NCBI GenBank assembly: GCA_947623455.1
Contig: OX392528.1
Location: 52,098,322 to 52,162,321 of the forward strand
DNA length: 64,000 nucleotides
Reading direction: 5' to 3'
Source of the DNA: Mimachlamys varia
Lineage: Eukaryota; Mollusca; Bivalvia; Pectinida; Pectinidae
Below are positions 1-13,499 of the stretch, piece by piece. The notes under the pieces were generated by a model. That model was not told where the DNA came from. It searched no databases and saw only the letters and a list, made by a program, of their open reading frames with translations. Made by a program: the position numbers and the translations under genes. Position 1 is the first letter of the stretch, and each line of letters begins with the position of its first letter.

Positions 1-547
1 ATCGTAAGGGGTTTGTTCGTTTAAATGTGTTTTGGCCAACAATTCAACCAGAAGCAGTTCAAATGACACTGTCTGGTCAAGAAAATAAATTATTCATAAT
101 TAAATACTGTTAATATCGTGGTTTTTGAGGGCATCATGGACACAACATTTTTTAAAACGTCAGTAACAAAGCTGTACTGTAAGTTCTATTCGGCCAATAT
201 TTATTAGTTTTCGCTTAATTTTCTCTGTGAATTTTTCTTATCTAATTTCTCGATTAAATCCAATATGATATTGCATACAATATCAAGACGTCTACAAGTT
301 AGGCTCATGGTACATACTTCATGTTCATACAATCGCCCTTTATTTTATGAATCACTTCATTTTCTTCATTTTCATTTTATCCATATGTTGTCAAAACGCC
401 CAAGAGTAATTTTACAAATTATATAGGCGATCTATAAATGTTAATATTGTTATCTTTTACATATATCTCACATATGCTTTCAATGTCACAGGGGTCAAAT
501 GTGCCTAAATTTTAATATGTTCTTTAGAATTACTTAAATTATAAACT
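1..547. other. gene-free AT-rich sequence
   Basis: No open frame with recognisable protein similarity, no splice-bounded exon and no clear repeat was seen here. It is AT-rich sequence ending at the tail of a minus-strand SINE. Confidence 0.5.
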
Positions 548-788
548 TTATATATTTTACAACAATTATGAAACAAGTTATTGAACTTATATTTATCACT
601 GTTATTGGCCCGGATATTGGCGCACGAGGAGTCTTATTGTTTGAGGAAACCGGAGTACCCGGAGAAAACCCACGTGGTCGGGCAGGTGACACCCATTCCT
701 TTTCACGTCCAGTCGGGGATTCGAACCCCGGCAGCCTTGGTGAAAGGAAAATGCACTATCCAGTGCATCACCGGACCTCCCTGACAAA
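548..788 (-). mobile_element. tRNA-derived SINE, near full length
   Basis: Read on the minus strand, the element starts with a tRNA-like head whose B box is a perfect GGTTCGAATCC (about 715-730). A GC-rich core follows, with CGTGGGTTTTCTCCGGGTAC and then CCGGTTTCCTC, and then an AT-rich 3' tail. The same core occurs at 5640-5762 and 39040-39285, and a diverged version at 34703-34885. This core is of the kind shared by several invertebrate SINE superfamilies; the exact family was not determined. Short frames inside it are not genes. Confidence 0.8.
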
Positions 789-1531
789 TTACTTAGTCAA
801 AGATTTTAGACCACTTTAAGGTTTCATTTGGAAGAATGATACAAGGTGGGCGATGCAGACCCATTGGGCCTCTTGTTAATTTCATTCATTTTCATTTTCA
901 TTTTATCAATTTTTTGTAAACGCTTTAGAGTAATTTTACAAGTCTTATAACCGATAGATTAATTAATACTGAATCTTATTATCTTTTACGCATATCTCCC
1001 ACATATAATATTATTATGAAAATATCACACCAGAGGAGAAATCAATATTGTAAAACTTAGATATACAGCTTTTGATATAGCGCCCTATCTATAGCTAACA
1101 TAAGCCACTCTAAACCGCTTTACAGTTCATAGATAAGATATCTGATTTATATAATTAACATACACATTCATCAGTGCAGTTCTGAGGATTTCGCGGGAGC
1201 TGTTATCGTGTGCTAAGTACTAGTCATATGCCACCTGACTTAATTTCCTCCCTTTGTGTGTATGCCTGATCATGTGCTAGAGATGTATTGTGTTCAGTTG
1301 GTAGTGAGACCATGCTTCCAACGGCATCTACTGCAACACCCACCCAAGACCATTTAATACTCAACCCGGGTTGTTGGAGTTTTTTGGCCTGGGATTGGGG
1401 TTTATTTGGTCGAAATGTTAGCCACTTGACCTGTTCAACAACTCTTTGTCATTTATAAAAATGACCAGCTAATGAGGCAAACTTCATTCCATCTTGTGGA
1501 ACATATGGGCTAATGATTTTATACTTTTTAT
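789..1531. other. gene-free interval
   Basis: No coding exon, RNA gene or tandem repeat was recognised. The sequence is unremarkable AT-rich DNA up to the TTAA-flanked element at 1532. Confidence 0.45.
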
Positions 1532-1905
1532 TTAAGGCCCAATATACGTTGCTTCAGGAATTGTTTTGTGATTCTGAAAAATTATGCAAAAAAATCCAGA
1601 TGATAAACATTAAAAAATAAGCCTCAAACGAAGTAAACCTGAGCGGTAACTCTCGACAGAAAAATCCAAAGAATTGAAAATAATTCAGGTGTGGCTCACT
1701 TCAACAACAAGCCGAAGTAATTAAGAAGACAGTTCAAAATGGACGCGTGTTAAAAATACCGAGTTTCAACTGCCGCTCTACCGGTAACCGCGTAAGAAGT
1801 CATCTTGAATATTGCTGATATCAGTTAATCTTAACTAAATCTATAAATATAATTAGTTATAAGGCTTGATTTTCGCTTCATGTTTTGGCCAAAGTCATGG
1901 GCCTT
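1532..1905 (+). mobile_element. TTAA-flanked MITE, copy 1
   Basis: The terminal inverted repeats read AGGCCCAATATACGT at the left and a diverged complement at the right. The left end abuts TTAA; the right flank has drifted. Five further copies lie at 4615-5009, 8720-9098, 20910-21201, 21354-21619 and 59291-59683. TTAA target duplication is the hallmark of piggyBac-type transposases, so this looks like a non-autonomous piggyBac-like element (inference). The interior is non-coding and includes the shared motif CTGATATCAGTTAATCTTAA. Confidence 0.8.
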
Positions 1906-4614
1906 GAATTAACGGTGCTATGCTAAACGTACAGTATCATTTCAGTATTCGAGCCGAATGACGTTTGAACAGATAGGGAAAATCTTTCCGAGGAGTTTTC
2001 AAATTTGGTAAAACCCGAGGGTTGAGCTTAGTAAACTCTAAGGATAAATTAGCGTAAACGCAATGGAAAAATGCTCAGCGTATTGATATTTGTTCAAATA
2101 TGGCGTCGTTCACGTGCACGCGTCAGAACAATAACTATTCACTGACGTCCGTATTGGTAGGTTCATTCTAGATTTTGAAACATGGAACATGTATTGGATT
2201 CTTTTCGTCTGATTATGCAATAAATGGATTCTGGCAAACTTTTGATTCCAATGATGCGCATTCAAAATTCTTAGACGGTAACGCAAACATGGCGGCGCCC
2301 TGCAGCTGTGACGTCCGACTTTCGACCGCGTTACAACCAGATCACTGTGTTAATGTGTGAACATAACGACAGTCATAGATAAATAAATAAAATCGAAGTG
2401 CTAGTACTATTTTTTAATATTAAATTTACAAGTGATTTAATAAAGATAAATAATGTTGTCTACTGTGTATTTTCTAAACTTACCAATATATCGATGAAGA
2501 TTCAGTGGGACTGTATTATCTTAGCAACCACGGCCATCGTAGTTACCCTCGTAGCCACCTGCTTCGAATGTTTTTTCTTCGTATAACACTTGAAAATTAA
2601 TAATGTTGTAATTAATAATTATATTCACTATTGAGCGCTAGCGCGCATCATAGAATATGTTCGTTGGCAACTGCGGGCATACGGCCGTATACGCAGTCAA
2701 AATGAGGTACAATCCTTATATATTTACCGTTGTTTAGAATCTGATCATTCCATAAAAAAATAATAACTTTTTATTTCTCCGTATTTACTAGTAGCTCAAA
2801 TAAGTATGATTGTTTAATGAATAAAACAGCCATTTTCCGGTGATGATCAGTGGTCTTCTACGTACATGTAACAATTATGACGGCAAAATAATGATGACGT
2901 CAACAATCAGTCGATGGCAATCATGGCCTTATGAATGTAAACTGAATACGAAAGAGTTATCATATATGGGGGCAATGCCGTGTAATGGTTAATACTTATC
3001 AAATATCACCAACTCTCTGAATATATAAGCAATGCCATATAACGTATACGAAGTCAGAATGATGCATGACCGGAATTGATGTCTGCCTAATCAATGCTGA
3101 TGTTTTAATAGGTTTTGAAATACTGCCCCTGTCACCGCGATAACCCGTGTTCCTAAGCCGGTCTCGACCTCCCGCCCTCTGGCTTGTTCCGGGGCTGCGA
3201 CATCCCCGTGTGGCTTGTCTTACTCTTGTCACGCACTGCCCCCTCGCATAAACAATTTACGCGGTGTTTGATTTCATTGGCTTAATTGGGCCATGACGTC
3301 ATTAATCATTCTGTGCGGGACTGTTATTAAATTCTAATATTTGACGAAAAACTGACAAAAATGTTTCGAATTAATTGATATCATATGCTATTTATTATGT
3401 ACGGCGATGTACTTTTGTGAGAATTAATCGGAGCGTTAGATTTTCTTTTTTTCCCCTGAATTAATGACGGCTGGTGTTTAAAATCTCGATGTTGTTCTCT
3501 ACTGATATGCAATAAATGGCATCTGTTGATAATGACACGTCATTGGGCGATGATGTATACCATTATTTCGGTCGCACCTGTACGAACCGCCGTACCAAAA
3601 CCTGCCTTATCTTCGGGTACAGTGACATGTTCGGGGCTAATTTATACGGGGCATAGGTCACATCGCTGAGGAAGCGAAACAAGCAGAGATTCGACATTAT
3701 AAAATACCACAGACTCGATTCATTGGCGGATAATTGGAGAAGGGCGATAATAAAACGCAGCTCAAGGTACGTAGGGGTCGCTGAGAAATTAACATCTTCA
3801 AACTTCGTGAACATATGTCATAAATTGTTAGAGTGTTTTCGCGATAAAAGCTAGCGAAGCACGTGTGTGCTGATAAGACTTGGTTGGCAGGTATTTGTGC
3901 CCAGTGTATATAATAGTACCCCGCTAATAGCAGTTATATACGGTTTTATCACTCATATATAATGTTTATTAAAATTACAAGTGACGTTACTGATGTGGGG
4001 AAAATTGCTTGGGAAATACGCGAACTATGTACAACCTCAGAAAGACGGCTGTTGACATCCCTGTCAGCTTTTTCACGGTTTTTATGTATTTGTTTAATTC
4101 AATATTTATACACAAAACAGTAAAAGTACATCGAAGTAACAATATTTACAAGAATATTTACGCTTAGTTACACGAACACTGGTCTCTTTCGTTATGGATT
4201 CTTTTGAAATTTAAAAAAGAGAAATAGTGTACATGCACTTTAATTTCAAACGAAGCAATGCATAAATCTATTCATGATCAGCTATAATATCATACGCGAA
4301 AATTTCACCCAAATGAAATAATTATCAACATGATTGGCATATATCTATATAATTGTATATTTATGCGCGATTAAAAACAGTCACCTTCGTTTAACGTTTC
4401 ATTAGGGTTCAAAATATATATTATAAATAAATACATGAATACAAAAATAGATAAAAATCATAATAATCAAAGATTCAAAAGCAGTGGATTAAAATGCTCC
4501 AAAACAATTACGATCAATATTTGTAACAATATATATTTTGTACAATTTTGAGACCAGTTTTTACAAATAAATATTGCAAAATGTTGTCTCAAAATTGCTG
4601 TACAAAATTTTATG
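1906..4614. other. gene-free interval upstream of HLX
   Basis: No exon or RNA gene was recognised. Two patches are less AT-rich than their surroundings and show no repeat structure (about 3120-3245 and 3560-3800). They could be unique regulatory or decayed transposon sequence, but nothing decisive is visible. Short frames at 2175-2360 and 2999-3232 resemble no known protein. Confidence 0.4.
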
Positions 4615-5009
4615 TTAAAGGCCCAGTATATGTGACTTCAGGTAATTTTCGTTATTCTGAAAAATTATTACAAAAAATCCAGTTGATAACCATGCAAAAA
4701 TAAGTCTAAAACGAAGAAAACCAGAGCGGTAATGACTAACAAGAAACTATTGACAGAAAAATCCAAATAATTGAAAATAATTCAGATGTGGCCCACTTCA
4801 ACAACAAGCCGAAGTTAAAAGACAGTTCAAAATGGACGCGTGTTTACAAATATCGAGTTTCAACTGCTGCTGTACCGGTAACTGCGTAAGTATTCATCTT
4901 GAATATTGCTGATATCAGTTAATCTTTACTAAATCTATAAATATAATAAGTTATTAGGCTTGATTTTTGCTTCAAGTTTTGCCGAAAGTTACGTATATTG
5001 GGCCTTTAA
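4615..5009 (+). mobile_element. TTAA-flanked MITE, copy 2 (intact ends)
   Basis: TTAA directly abuts AGGCCCAGTATATGTGACTT at the left, and the complementary end ACGTATATTGGGCCT is followed by TTAA at 5006-5009. It is about 390 bp long with no coding capacity, and it is the clearest full-length copy for defining the family. Confidence 0.87.
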
Positions 5010-5639
5010 CATCCGAATATAATGATTTTTTATCAGTTTCTAATCATCTAATATAATTAATTTCAAACCATTAATTATCATCATTTTCCAAAAATAGTCA
5101 TAATTGATTTCTCCAACTTTGCGGTTGAATTAAACATATTGCAAAAAAAAAAAAAAAAAAAAAAAATTCAAATGGCTTGGACAAAGGTTATTGCAATTTA
5201 GAACATTTAATAAAATAAACAGTTTCTTTATTGTCGTGTATTTATGGACGGCAGTGAACTCTTGCAAAATGCTGTTTGACACGACAAGCTGTTTAAAACA
5301 TCTGCATACAAAATAAGAAAGTTTCAAGTAACTCTGATAATAAATTTTATTGCTCATTTTATTCCTTTGAAAATATAACAGAAAAAATGCATGAATAATT
5401 TTTGTTGAACTACAGAGAACGTATACAACCCATTGATATACAAGTTTTATAATCAGAATCATTGCATTAAAAGGCCTAAGTCTATTTGAATCAATCAAGC
5501 CGTATTTTCACTATTTCTGAATCGTATCTAGATTGATCTAAAATATTTTGATTGAATTATCGATTTGTTTTCTGTCACAATCAATGAATTCAAATGTATA
5601 CTCAAATCCATTATTCAAATATTAACTTAATTTATTTTA
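5010..5639. other. gene-free interval with 24-nt A tract
   Basis: An uninterrupted run of 24 A lies at 5143-5166. The rest is AT-rich, with no recognisable exon. The minus-strand frame running through the A tract (5130-5498) is low complexity and shows no domain. Confidence 0.5.
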
Positions 5640-5762
5640 CAACAATTATGAAACAAGTTATCCAACTTATATTAACCACTCTTGTTGGCCCGGATTTTAG
5701 CGCGCGATGGGTCTTATTGTGGGAGGAAACCGGAGTACCCGGAGAAAACCCACGTGGATCTA
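5640..5762 (-). mobile_element. truncated tRNA-derived SINE (core and tail only)
   Basis: This is the same tail and core as the element at 548-788, in the same minus orientation. It breaks off after the CCACGTGGGTTTTCTCCGGG core at about 5757, so the tRNA-like head is missing. Confidence 0.75.
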
Positions 5763-6435
5763 TTATATATTTATTTATATTTATTACATGTATTATAACA
5801 TCATCACCATGTCTTTGATGCAACCGTAATAACATTACATATTGATTTGTTATAAGTTTTTTTTATATTACGTTATATTTTGTGCATGCGTGCGTGCGCA
5901 CTCGCGCATTTACTTACATATTCAGGGGTATCTGGTTAGTAAAATGAACTCATACTTCTAACTTTAAGCCAATGCAATATTATTTGAAATCTCATATTAG
6001 AAAACGAACTTTGTATATTTTAAGGATTATCTGGTTGGTACAATGAATTCATACCTGTACCGTTAAGCAGATGAAATGTTATTTGAATTCTTAATATAAG
6101 AAAACGAACTTTTAAAAGATATTTTATATGAATTTTGAAAATAAATTTTGAAATATAATTTTACATTTACGATTCAATCATCGCAGTTTCAGTGCTTCCT
6201 CTTTTATCATAGTTTTGATTTTTAAAGCTGAAGCTGCAGTGGGTGTATGCAATTGAAGATACTTGACGGATATTGTTTCAAATGTTCTAATACTGTACTG
6301 TACCATGAGACATTTAAGAAAAGAAAACAGAATTGCAGAAAAAACAAAACTCCTAACAAGAGATCTTCTTTCAATTATTATTAATTTTCAAGAGAAATTC
6401 ATAGAATTAAAGTTAAATCCATCATTCCATTTAAC

Positions 6436-6517
6436 CTTCTTCTTCTTCTTCTTCTTCTGCTTCCTCCTCTTCTTCAGATGTATAACGACTCTACGAACAA
6501 CATCATTCCATGTTTAC

Positions 6518-6559
<42 letters not shown>

Positions 6560-6600
6560 ATCCTCCTCCTCCTCCTCTTCTTCTGCTTCTTCTTGTTTAA
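6436..6600. repeat. compound trinucleotide microsatellite (TTC)n-(ATC)n-(CTC)n
   Basis: A (TTC)n run lies at about 6436-6475, a pure (ATC)n run at about 6518-6558, and a CTC/TTC-rich run up to 6598. A frame across them encodes polyhistidine and is an artefact of the microsatellite. Confidence 0.9.
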
Positions 6601-6650
6601 CGACTCTACGATGAAACGCTGTATTTTAGGTTTTGTGATCCAAAATATTA

Positions 6651-6901
6651 AAAACTGGACCCAGTTGATCAAAGAGTTATTAGCTTAATCATTATTTAAC
6701 GACATTTTTCAAGCTTGAATAATTCTGTCAATATACAAGTTACAATCTTAAATTTTTGTAAGTAAATTAACAATATTAGATATTTGATAACTGCAAAGTT
6801 GTAATTAAATCTATAGTTTCATTTTAAAGTTACAGGATAATTAAAATTTCCACTAATCACTGATTAAGCTAATCATCTTTTGAACAACTGGGCCCAGTTT
6901 T
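6651..6901. mobile_element. MITE with ~40-bp inverted termini (GGGCCC class)
   Basis: The left end AAAACTGGACCCAGTTGATC and the right end AACTGGGCCCAGTTTT are inverted complements. The complementarity continues inward through TTAGCTTAATC / GATTAAGCTAA. The interior is about 170 bp, AT-rich and non-coding. The architecture is that of a short non-autonomous DNA transposon. Confidence 0.75.
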
Positions 6902-8719
6902 GATGATCAAAATTTAAATGTCATCTCTGATTTTTATGAAATTTGATGTGTACATGTATTTCAGCACTGCGAACCGAAGTGCGGGGCATCTGTAATTGTC
7001 CCCCATTACAATTATCACTTTTTAATGTTGATATAGATGTGTACAATATAATTATATGTTATCGACCCAGGGGGTCGGGTACACTCATCTAACGCGATCA
7101 TTTATTCTAATCCCAACCCCTCATACACTCTTAAATTTCTAATTATTATCTTTATATTTACATAATAATAACATAATATTTCTATCAAAACCTATAAATG
7201 CAGTATTTTGTAAACAAGGTTTACTGAAACCAAAAACGTAGCCCTTTTTAATAAATTGAGCAAACGTTTTGAAGTTCGGTATATAACGTTAGTTATTACG
7301 TACATAATGATGATATTGAGCATTTGTTTACATAATTAAATAGTGTTTATATACTTTAAGCTGTGTAGGCAGTATTTTTGAGGGGAAAAAAATCCGCTTC
7401 GGATAAACCAAACTCCTTGAAGAAATTTGTACCAAAAAAAAAATTGTGCAAAATATTTTTAACGGGGCTATAAACTGTATATTTATTTCCCGACTAATCG
7501 GTGCATAACCATTACGGATGCAGTAGGAACATAGTGACACAATTGTTTCTGATCTGGCGGTAGACCAACCACTAAGCCTAATTAACGCAACTGTGTGGGG
7601 GGCGACGGTCACTTGGGGCCGATTCAGGGGGAGATAACCTCCACCCCTCATCGCAGATGTTAGGAAGTGATAAATGACAAATTCCGGCATGTGTCCTATA
7701 AACGTATCTTCATCTAGGGTCTCGCATCTGAATCTAAGCAAACGAGTGTTTTGAATAACATTTGCAGACATAATCCTTTAGGACCAGTCAGCTTCGTTTT
7801 GGACGTAATGACAACTTTATTTTAGCGCACAATCACTTAACATTTGGAAATTCGTCAAAATTTTTCTTCATGTTTAAAACAAACAAATTTAAAACAAAAA
7901 ATATTTTAAATATTACGTATCTTTATTGTAATTTTTACATGTATATGTAACTTTCGAATACTGACGGTACTTTGATTTTTGAGAAAATTTTATTTAGGTA
8001 GCATTTAAGGTGACGAGTAAGAAGATGCGGACGGGAACATACACGCCATCTTGTGTTGTGGGGGTAATTAAAATAAAAAATCACCTTTGGTTGATATAAA
8101 CAAAACAAAAAAATATAGCCGAAAATCTCCGTAAACCTTCAATTACGCTGCAGATTGTGTGGCATCAGATTAAAAGGGGTCTATACAAGCTGTGCGTACT
8201 GAGGAGGGAAATTAGGCGTTACATACATGTACCGATATCGTTATCTACGGATCCGGACACACTGCAGAACTAATACATGTCGGAACTGTTGACAAGCTTC
8301 TTAGAGAACAAACCGGTTTGATTCCTTCCCACACGTTGTGTAAAATATCCAATATCTGTACCCCTTGTATTAACAATTTACTTATTGTTTCTCATTCATT
8401 CGAAAATGATTTTTTTCTATGAGTTGCTGACGTCATCATGATATCAAAGACCGGATTCTGTCTTTATTTTCTGAAAGAAGATTCATGATAAACTTAAAAT
8501 ATAGGATAAAAAGAGAAATAAAAAAATATTAATGTATACAACGATAATGTTTGTTATTATAATTATGGACATAAATAATCTTTTGGGGAGGTCATGGTAA
8601 AACATGCTGACTTTGTGAATGTAAAAGTTTAAAATTTCATTAGAATAAATTGTAACCTCATTAACAACTACCTTGATCTGGGGCATCTATCATGAAGGTA
8701 AACATCGCAAGTGTGAATC
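6902..8719. other. gene-free interval, possible HLX-upstream regulatory sequence
   Basis: No gene was recognised. The patch at about 7540-7760 is less AT-rich and non-repetitive. It carries isolated TAATTA- and GATAA-type words, which also occur by chance in AT-rich DNA. A 147-codon minus-strand frame at 7328-7771 resembles no family and has no signal or domain. A regulatory role is only a suggestion from its place upstream of HLX. Confidence 0.3.
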
Positions 8720-9098
8720 TTAAAGGCCCAATAAACGTAACTTTCGGCAAAACTTGAAGCGAAAATCAAGCCTAATTTATAGATTTAGTTAAGATTAACT
8801 GATATCAGCAATATTCAAGATACATTCTTACGCGGTTACCGGTATAGCAGCAGTTGAAACTCGATATTTGTAAACACGCGTCCATTTCGAACCGTCTTCT
8901 AACTTCGGTTTGTTGTTGAAGTGGGCCCCACCTGAATTATTCTCAATTCTTTGGATTTTTTTTGTCAAGAGTTTATGTAAGTTACCGCTCTGTTTACTTC
9001 GTTTTAGGCTTATTTTTGCATGGTTATCAACTAGATTTTTTTTCAGAATTTTTCAGAATCACGAAAAAATCCTGAAGTTACGTATATTGGGCCTTTAA
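8720..9098 (-). mobile_element. TTAA-flanked MITE, copy 3 (inverted)
   Basis: This is the same element as 4615-5009 in reverse orientation. TTAA precedes AGGCCCAATAAACGTAACTT, and the far end ACGTATATTGGGCCT is followed by TTAA. Confidence 0.87.
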
Positions 9099-11476
9099 CA
9101 ATGCAACACGTATTGTTAGAATATAAATAATTCTTCATTCTTTTTTAATATATTGTCCGTCCATAAAGTAAGCAAATATTATTCTTCTTAAAATAACATA
9201 GATATCACCAGTCCTGGTTTTTCTTTGGTTTTACTTTTCCTTCTTTTTCTCTCCAAATTTGAATTGAATTCCAAATTGACAAAGGTAAAATCAAAATGAT
9301 CTGCTAGCGCGCTTCATTGAACTTTCCTTTGTCCAGTTGGCATTCATATTGCCTATGAATGTCAGATGAGAACAGTTCAATGATTAAGTGACCTCGAATC
9401 ATACTCGGAAATTGAAAATATAATAATCAATGATATTTCCTGCTTAGTTTAAACATATTTTATTGCTTCAAAACAGTCATGAGGATTGGGCACAAATTAT
9501 ACAACTTATAAAAGCCCTTTCCTCCAAAATTTATTACAACAATGGGACAATAACAACATATATTTACATATATTTTCAATAAACAATTTCCAATTCTTCC
9601 AAAAAAAATCCGATTTCCGTTGCAGAAATAACCAATTTTTATGGTGAGAGGTTTCTTTTTATATTTTTTTCAATATGTTAAAATATCATCATAATTATAT
9701 ATTCATTCCAGAATTTGAATTAAAGCGATGGAATTTTACAGAAAAGTTACAAATTCACCGTATATTTATATATGAATAATTGTAGAATGTAGAATATGTA
9801 GAATTTAATCATTAAAGCTAGTATATATAAGTTAATTAATTAGGCCTCATTAAAGTATAGTTTTATGTTTATTCATGCAACTTACATCACTAGCGGGATT
9901 CGTTTTCTGCTCATTCCGATACATATCTACAATATTCTTCATGAAAATTGTGTTTTGGCCTACCTCGGAGTTCTGTAACTAATACATTATGGTCGAAATC
10001 ACCGAATCTCATAAACATCTCATTTTCATAACCATAGTTAGCGTTAAATATAAACAAATAATTGTTTTGGGATGTTTGTAAGATATATATATATTTAAAG
10101 AGAGAGAGAGAATGAGCGCGCGAAAAGGGAGAGGGGGGGGGGGGGGGCGAGGGGGGCGGCGAGAAGGTAAATAAATATCTTAAGCGGAGCAACGGTCATT
10201 TTCTACTCTCATTTTCAGCAGAAATTGTTTTCTTTGGGATTTTTTCCCCGGAAATATCCTATCTCTTGTTCAGGAATATAAATATTTGTCTATGATGCCC
10301 AACTGAACGCAATTAACTTCAGTACAAATGGACGTGCAAATTTGTATATCAGAAAAATATTACATTGCTTTTAAATATTGCTAAATAAAAATAAAAGTTT
10401 AACAGTGTAGTTATTTTCAAAGAAAGCAATACTCATAAAAACTACTATTTTAGCTCGCGAAAGGATAAAAATGTATGTAGCATCCGTTTCATCAATCTGA
10501 GTTAATAGGTTATGTTATATTGTGTATTTTCTATTAACATTAAATAGTGTAACAAAAACCATTACACATATTTCATTTAAATGAATAAAATGAAAAAAAT
10601 AAATCTTCAGATGTTATTTGTTTTAACGAATAATTTTTATTGTCCAACCTCCCTATTGAAACGTTAAACTGATGCTTTTTAATGCAGCGAATCTCAATTT
10701 CGTTCCGTTTCACTTGTTTTTTGTAACTGGTTGATTTCGTTGTATATATGTCATGATCAAATCATGATATCAAAATTCATTGAAAAAACTTGAATGGGGG
10801 AAAAATGCGTTGTGATCTTAAACTTACTAAAAAGCAGACTCCAGCTTGGAGTACAGTGGAAACCAGTTCAAATGCAACAAGTACATAAATAAAAACATAT
10901 TCGCCCATCACTAATGATATGTATTTATTGCATATGATTTTTTTATTGAAATTATTCTACTGGGATAAAAAGACCATATTTATCGATCGTTTTGTGTATT
11001 GAAAATGCTTACTAATATTAAAGACGATAAAGGAACTTGGCGCGAAATATTGCTTGATCTGAAAGAAAGTATAAGGTTTACTTACAGATCTAAAGAGGAG
11101 GATATCATTTCAACTCATACAAATAGGGTATAATTATCTGTTTATGAATTAATAATGATAAACCTATAACTAGGATTGGACGTTGCTGTAATAGTGTGGA
11201 ACCAATGAGTTCACAAACAGCCTCATTAAAACTTCACATAGTTACCGATAAGAAATGCTGCTTCGTCACCTGTGCCATCTCGCTCCCCCTCCCAAAGTTT
11301 ACACCCCTCCCCTTCTCTCACTCGTCCCTAATCAAATTAGACACATATGGGTGTCAGATTGTAGCTGTATATCACAGTAAACCCTCCCCCTTTGACAAGA
11401 CGTTTATGAGGGGGAGGAGTTGAGAAGTGCCTCCTCCCCTGTGACGGAGGAGTGATGCGGCCGGGTTCGGACACAC
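9099..11476. other. HLX 5' flank with GA/poly-G tract
   Basis: No exon was recognised before the HLX start. About 10098-10162 holds a (GA)n run grading into a long G-rich run. The 200 bp before the ATG (about 11280-11470) are CT/GA-rich. There CCTCCCCCT and AGGGGGAGG (about 11382-11417) could pair as a hairpin, probably in the promoter or 5' UTR. No TATA box was identified. An in-frame stop lies at 11453-11455. Confidence 0.45.
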
Positions 11477-11873
11477 ATGTATTCCCTCGGTGGTTTAGTT
11501 TGTCCGGAGTACCACCCAGAAACCAGGATGTGGACACACAACTATTTTCACGATGCCGGACTTCTTAATTTTTCAACGAAGAAACCTTCTTTCCACGTTA
11601 CAGATATATTGCATGTACACAGTGGAACCACTCCCCTGTTGTCGTGTCACCCGCCCGGTGTGCTTCCCCCGGGTTGCCAGCAGGCTCCCTCTGCTCTCGG
11701 GCCCCTAAAAGCATTTTGTACCACCAAGAGAGTCCAGCGGTTTGTGACGGACGGAGAAGATCGGAGAACCAGTGAATCCCGGGCCCCGGGGGTGACGGGA
11801 CAGTCCAAACATCTTAAATTTGGTATCAACAGAATTTTATCGGAGGATTTCGGCAGGAAACCAAGCGAGAAAG
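11477..11873 (+). CDS. HLX: HLX exon 1 (start codon, N-terminal motifs)
   Basis: This ATG is the first Met after an in-frame stop at 11453. The exon encodes 132 residues plus one base. KKPSFHVTDILH at residues 35-46 corresponds to the conserved KKPSF-IADILH block of vertebrate HLX and is an EH1-like element of the Groucho-binding type. LKFGINRILSEDF near residues 113-125 is the second HLX-specific block. The stretch between is Pro/Gly-rich and not conserved. The donor is AAAG|GTGAGG. The frame runs on to 11896 only as intron read-through. The ATG choice is supported by the upstream stop, but transcription has not been seen. Confidence 0.88.
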
Positions 11874-12849
11874 GTGAGGAATTCAAATTAACATGAATTT
11901 AATGGTCTATGAACAAAAAAAATGAAAAAAAAGACAAATATATTTATAAAATCTGCACGAATAATTCAAATGTAAAATTGTCAGTATTTAATGACTGTTC
12001 CACATAAATATATCAAAATCCGAACAACTTAAGTGAATTGAGAATTTAAATTTACAATTTTGGATAATAATGTTTGTTGTCTGAAAATATATTAACTTGA
12101 CAACCACGTTTAAGATTAATCCCCAACTTTTCGGATACACCCTCCCATAATAAGTCTCCTGCTGGTCTGACACAATTTTCATTACTGTTGTAAAAAAAAA
12201 ATATATATATATATATATATTTCAAATTAGTTGACTAAAATTTCGTTACGAGCTTTTTAACCCTATCTGTCAAAATGTCTTTTAAAAGTTTAGTGGCAAG
12301 ACCAGAAGAAACTCGGGCTAAGTGAGCTGATACCGAATACTGATTTTTATATAGAATTGTTTAAGAATGTTACAATAAGAATAAATACCGAATTAACATA
12401 ATGTTTTTTTTTCTGGAAAAAACGGGAAAAACTAGATATTGAAAATGCACACCGTGTCGGAAATGCCATGATTGCGTCAAAGAGGACACCCGACATATAC
12501 AATGTATGACTCTTAAGATACACGAGCCTATAAATGTTATTTTGGAATGTCTGTTTAATATGTCGCTTAATTTGACAACAAACTCAAACGATCCAGAATA
12601 TATATTCTTCATATTAAGATAATAATGTATGTAAACGGCGTGAACATTCCGTACCAGTATTCGACGCGTAGTATTTTATAAGCCAGCAATAGCTGTGTGG
12701 TTTATACGTAATATTGTGGGTAATGTCACACCAATTAGGCTTTCTAGTTAAATGCTGACCAGCATACCGGTCGCTAGCATTTATACTTCAGCATGAACTT
12801 CTTATAACAATTTGAAGAACGCACACGTTATCGGTAGAATGACTAAGTA

Positions 12850-13478
12850 TTATAATCCAGATAAATGAAATTGACAACTAAACGAGGAAGACACAGGAAC
12901 GATACGGTGACAACTAACATATGAGGAATTAGAAAAAACACGGTGACAACTAAACTAGGTTCACGGTGACAACTAAACGAGGTCGACACAGGAAATACAG
13001 GATGACAACTAAAATAGGAAGATAAAGGAAATAGACGGTGACAACTGAACGAGGTACATTGTATATGTAGTAACAGGAAATATAGGCAGGGTGACAACTA
13101 AACGAGGTCGACACAGGAAATACAGGATGACAACTAAAATTGGAAGATAGAGGAAATATACGGTGACAACTGAACGAGGTACACGAAGTTACAGGAAATA
13201 TAGGCAGGGTGACAACTAAACCAGATAGGCAAAGGAAATACAGGATGACAACTAAAATAGGAAGATAGAGGAAATATACGGTGACAACTGAACGAGGTAC
13301 ATGAAGTTACAGGAAATATAGGCAGGGTGACAACTAAACCAGGTAGGCACTGGAAATACACGTTGACAACTAAACAAGGTAAACACAGGAAATACACGGT
13401 GACAACTAAACTTGGTTCACGGTGACAACTAAACAAGGTAGACACAGAAAATGCACGATGAGAACTAAACTAGGGCAC
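12850..13478. repeat. ~40-bp minisatellite (GGTGACAACTAAAC family)
   Basis: Degenerate tandem copies of a unit containing GTGACAACTAAACNAGGT followed by ACAGGAAATACA are arranged about every 40 bp. Variants alternate so that an approximately 80-bp higher-order period is also visible. Minus-strand frames rich in FSCH repeats are products of the array, not genes. Confidence 0.9.
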
Positions 13479-13499
13479 CTGAACAATGCATAATTAAGT

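Noticed and set aside
700..780. Possible tRNA gene with a perfect B box
   Set aside because: The tRNA-like head continues into a SINE core and tail found in other copies, and the acceptor and anticodon stems do not form a canonical cloverleaf. It is treated as a SINE.
2999..3232. Arg-rich minus-strand frame in a GC-richer patch
   Set aside because: No similarity to a known family, no splice or start support; composition alone explains the open frame.
6263..6688. 141-codon frame with a polyhistidine run
   Set aside because: It is created by (TTC)n and (ATC)n microsatellites and runs into a MITE; no homology.
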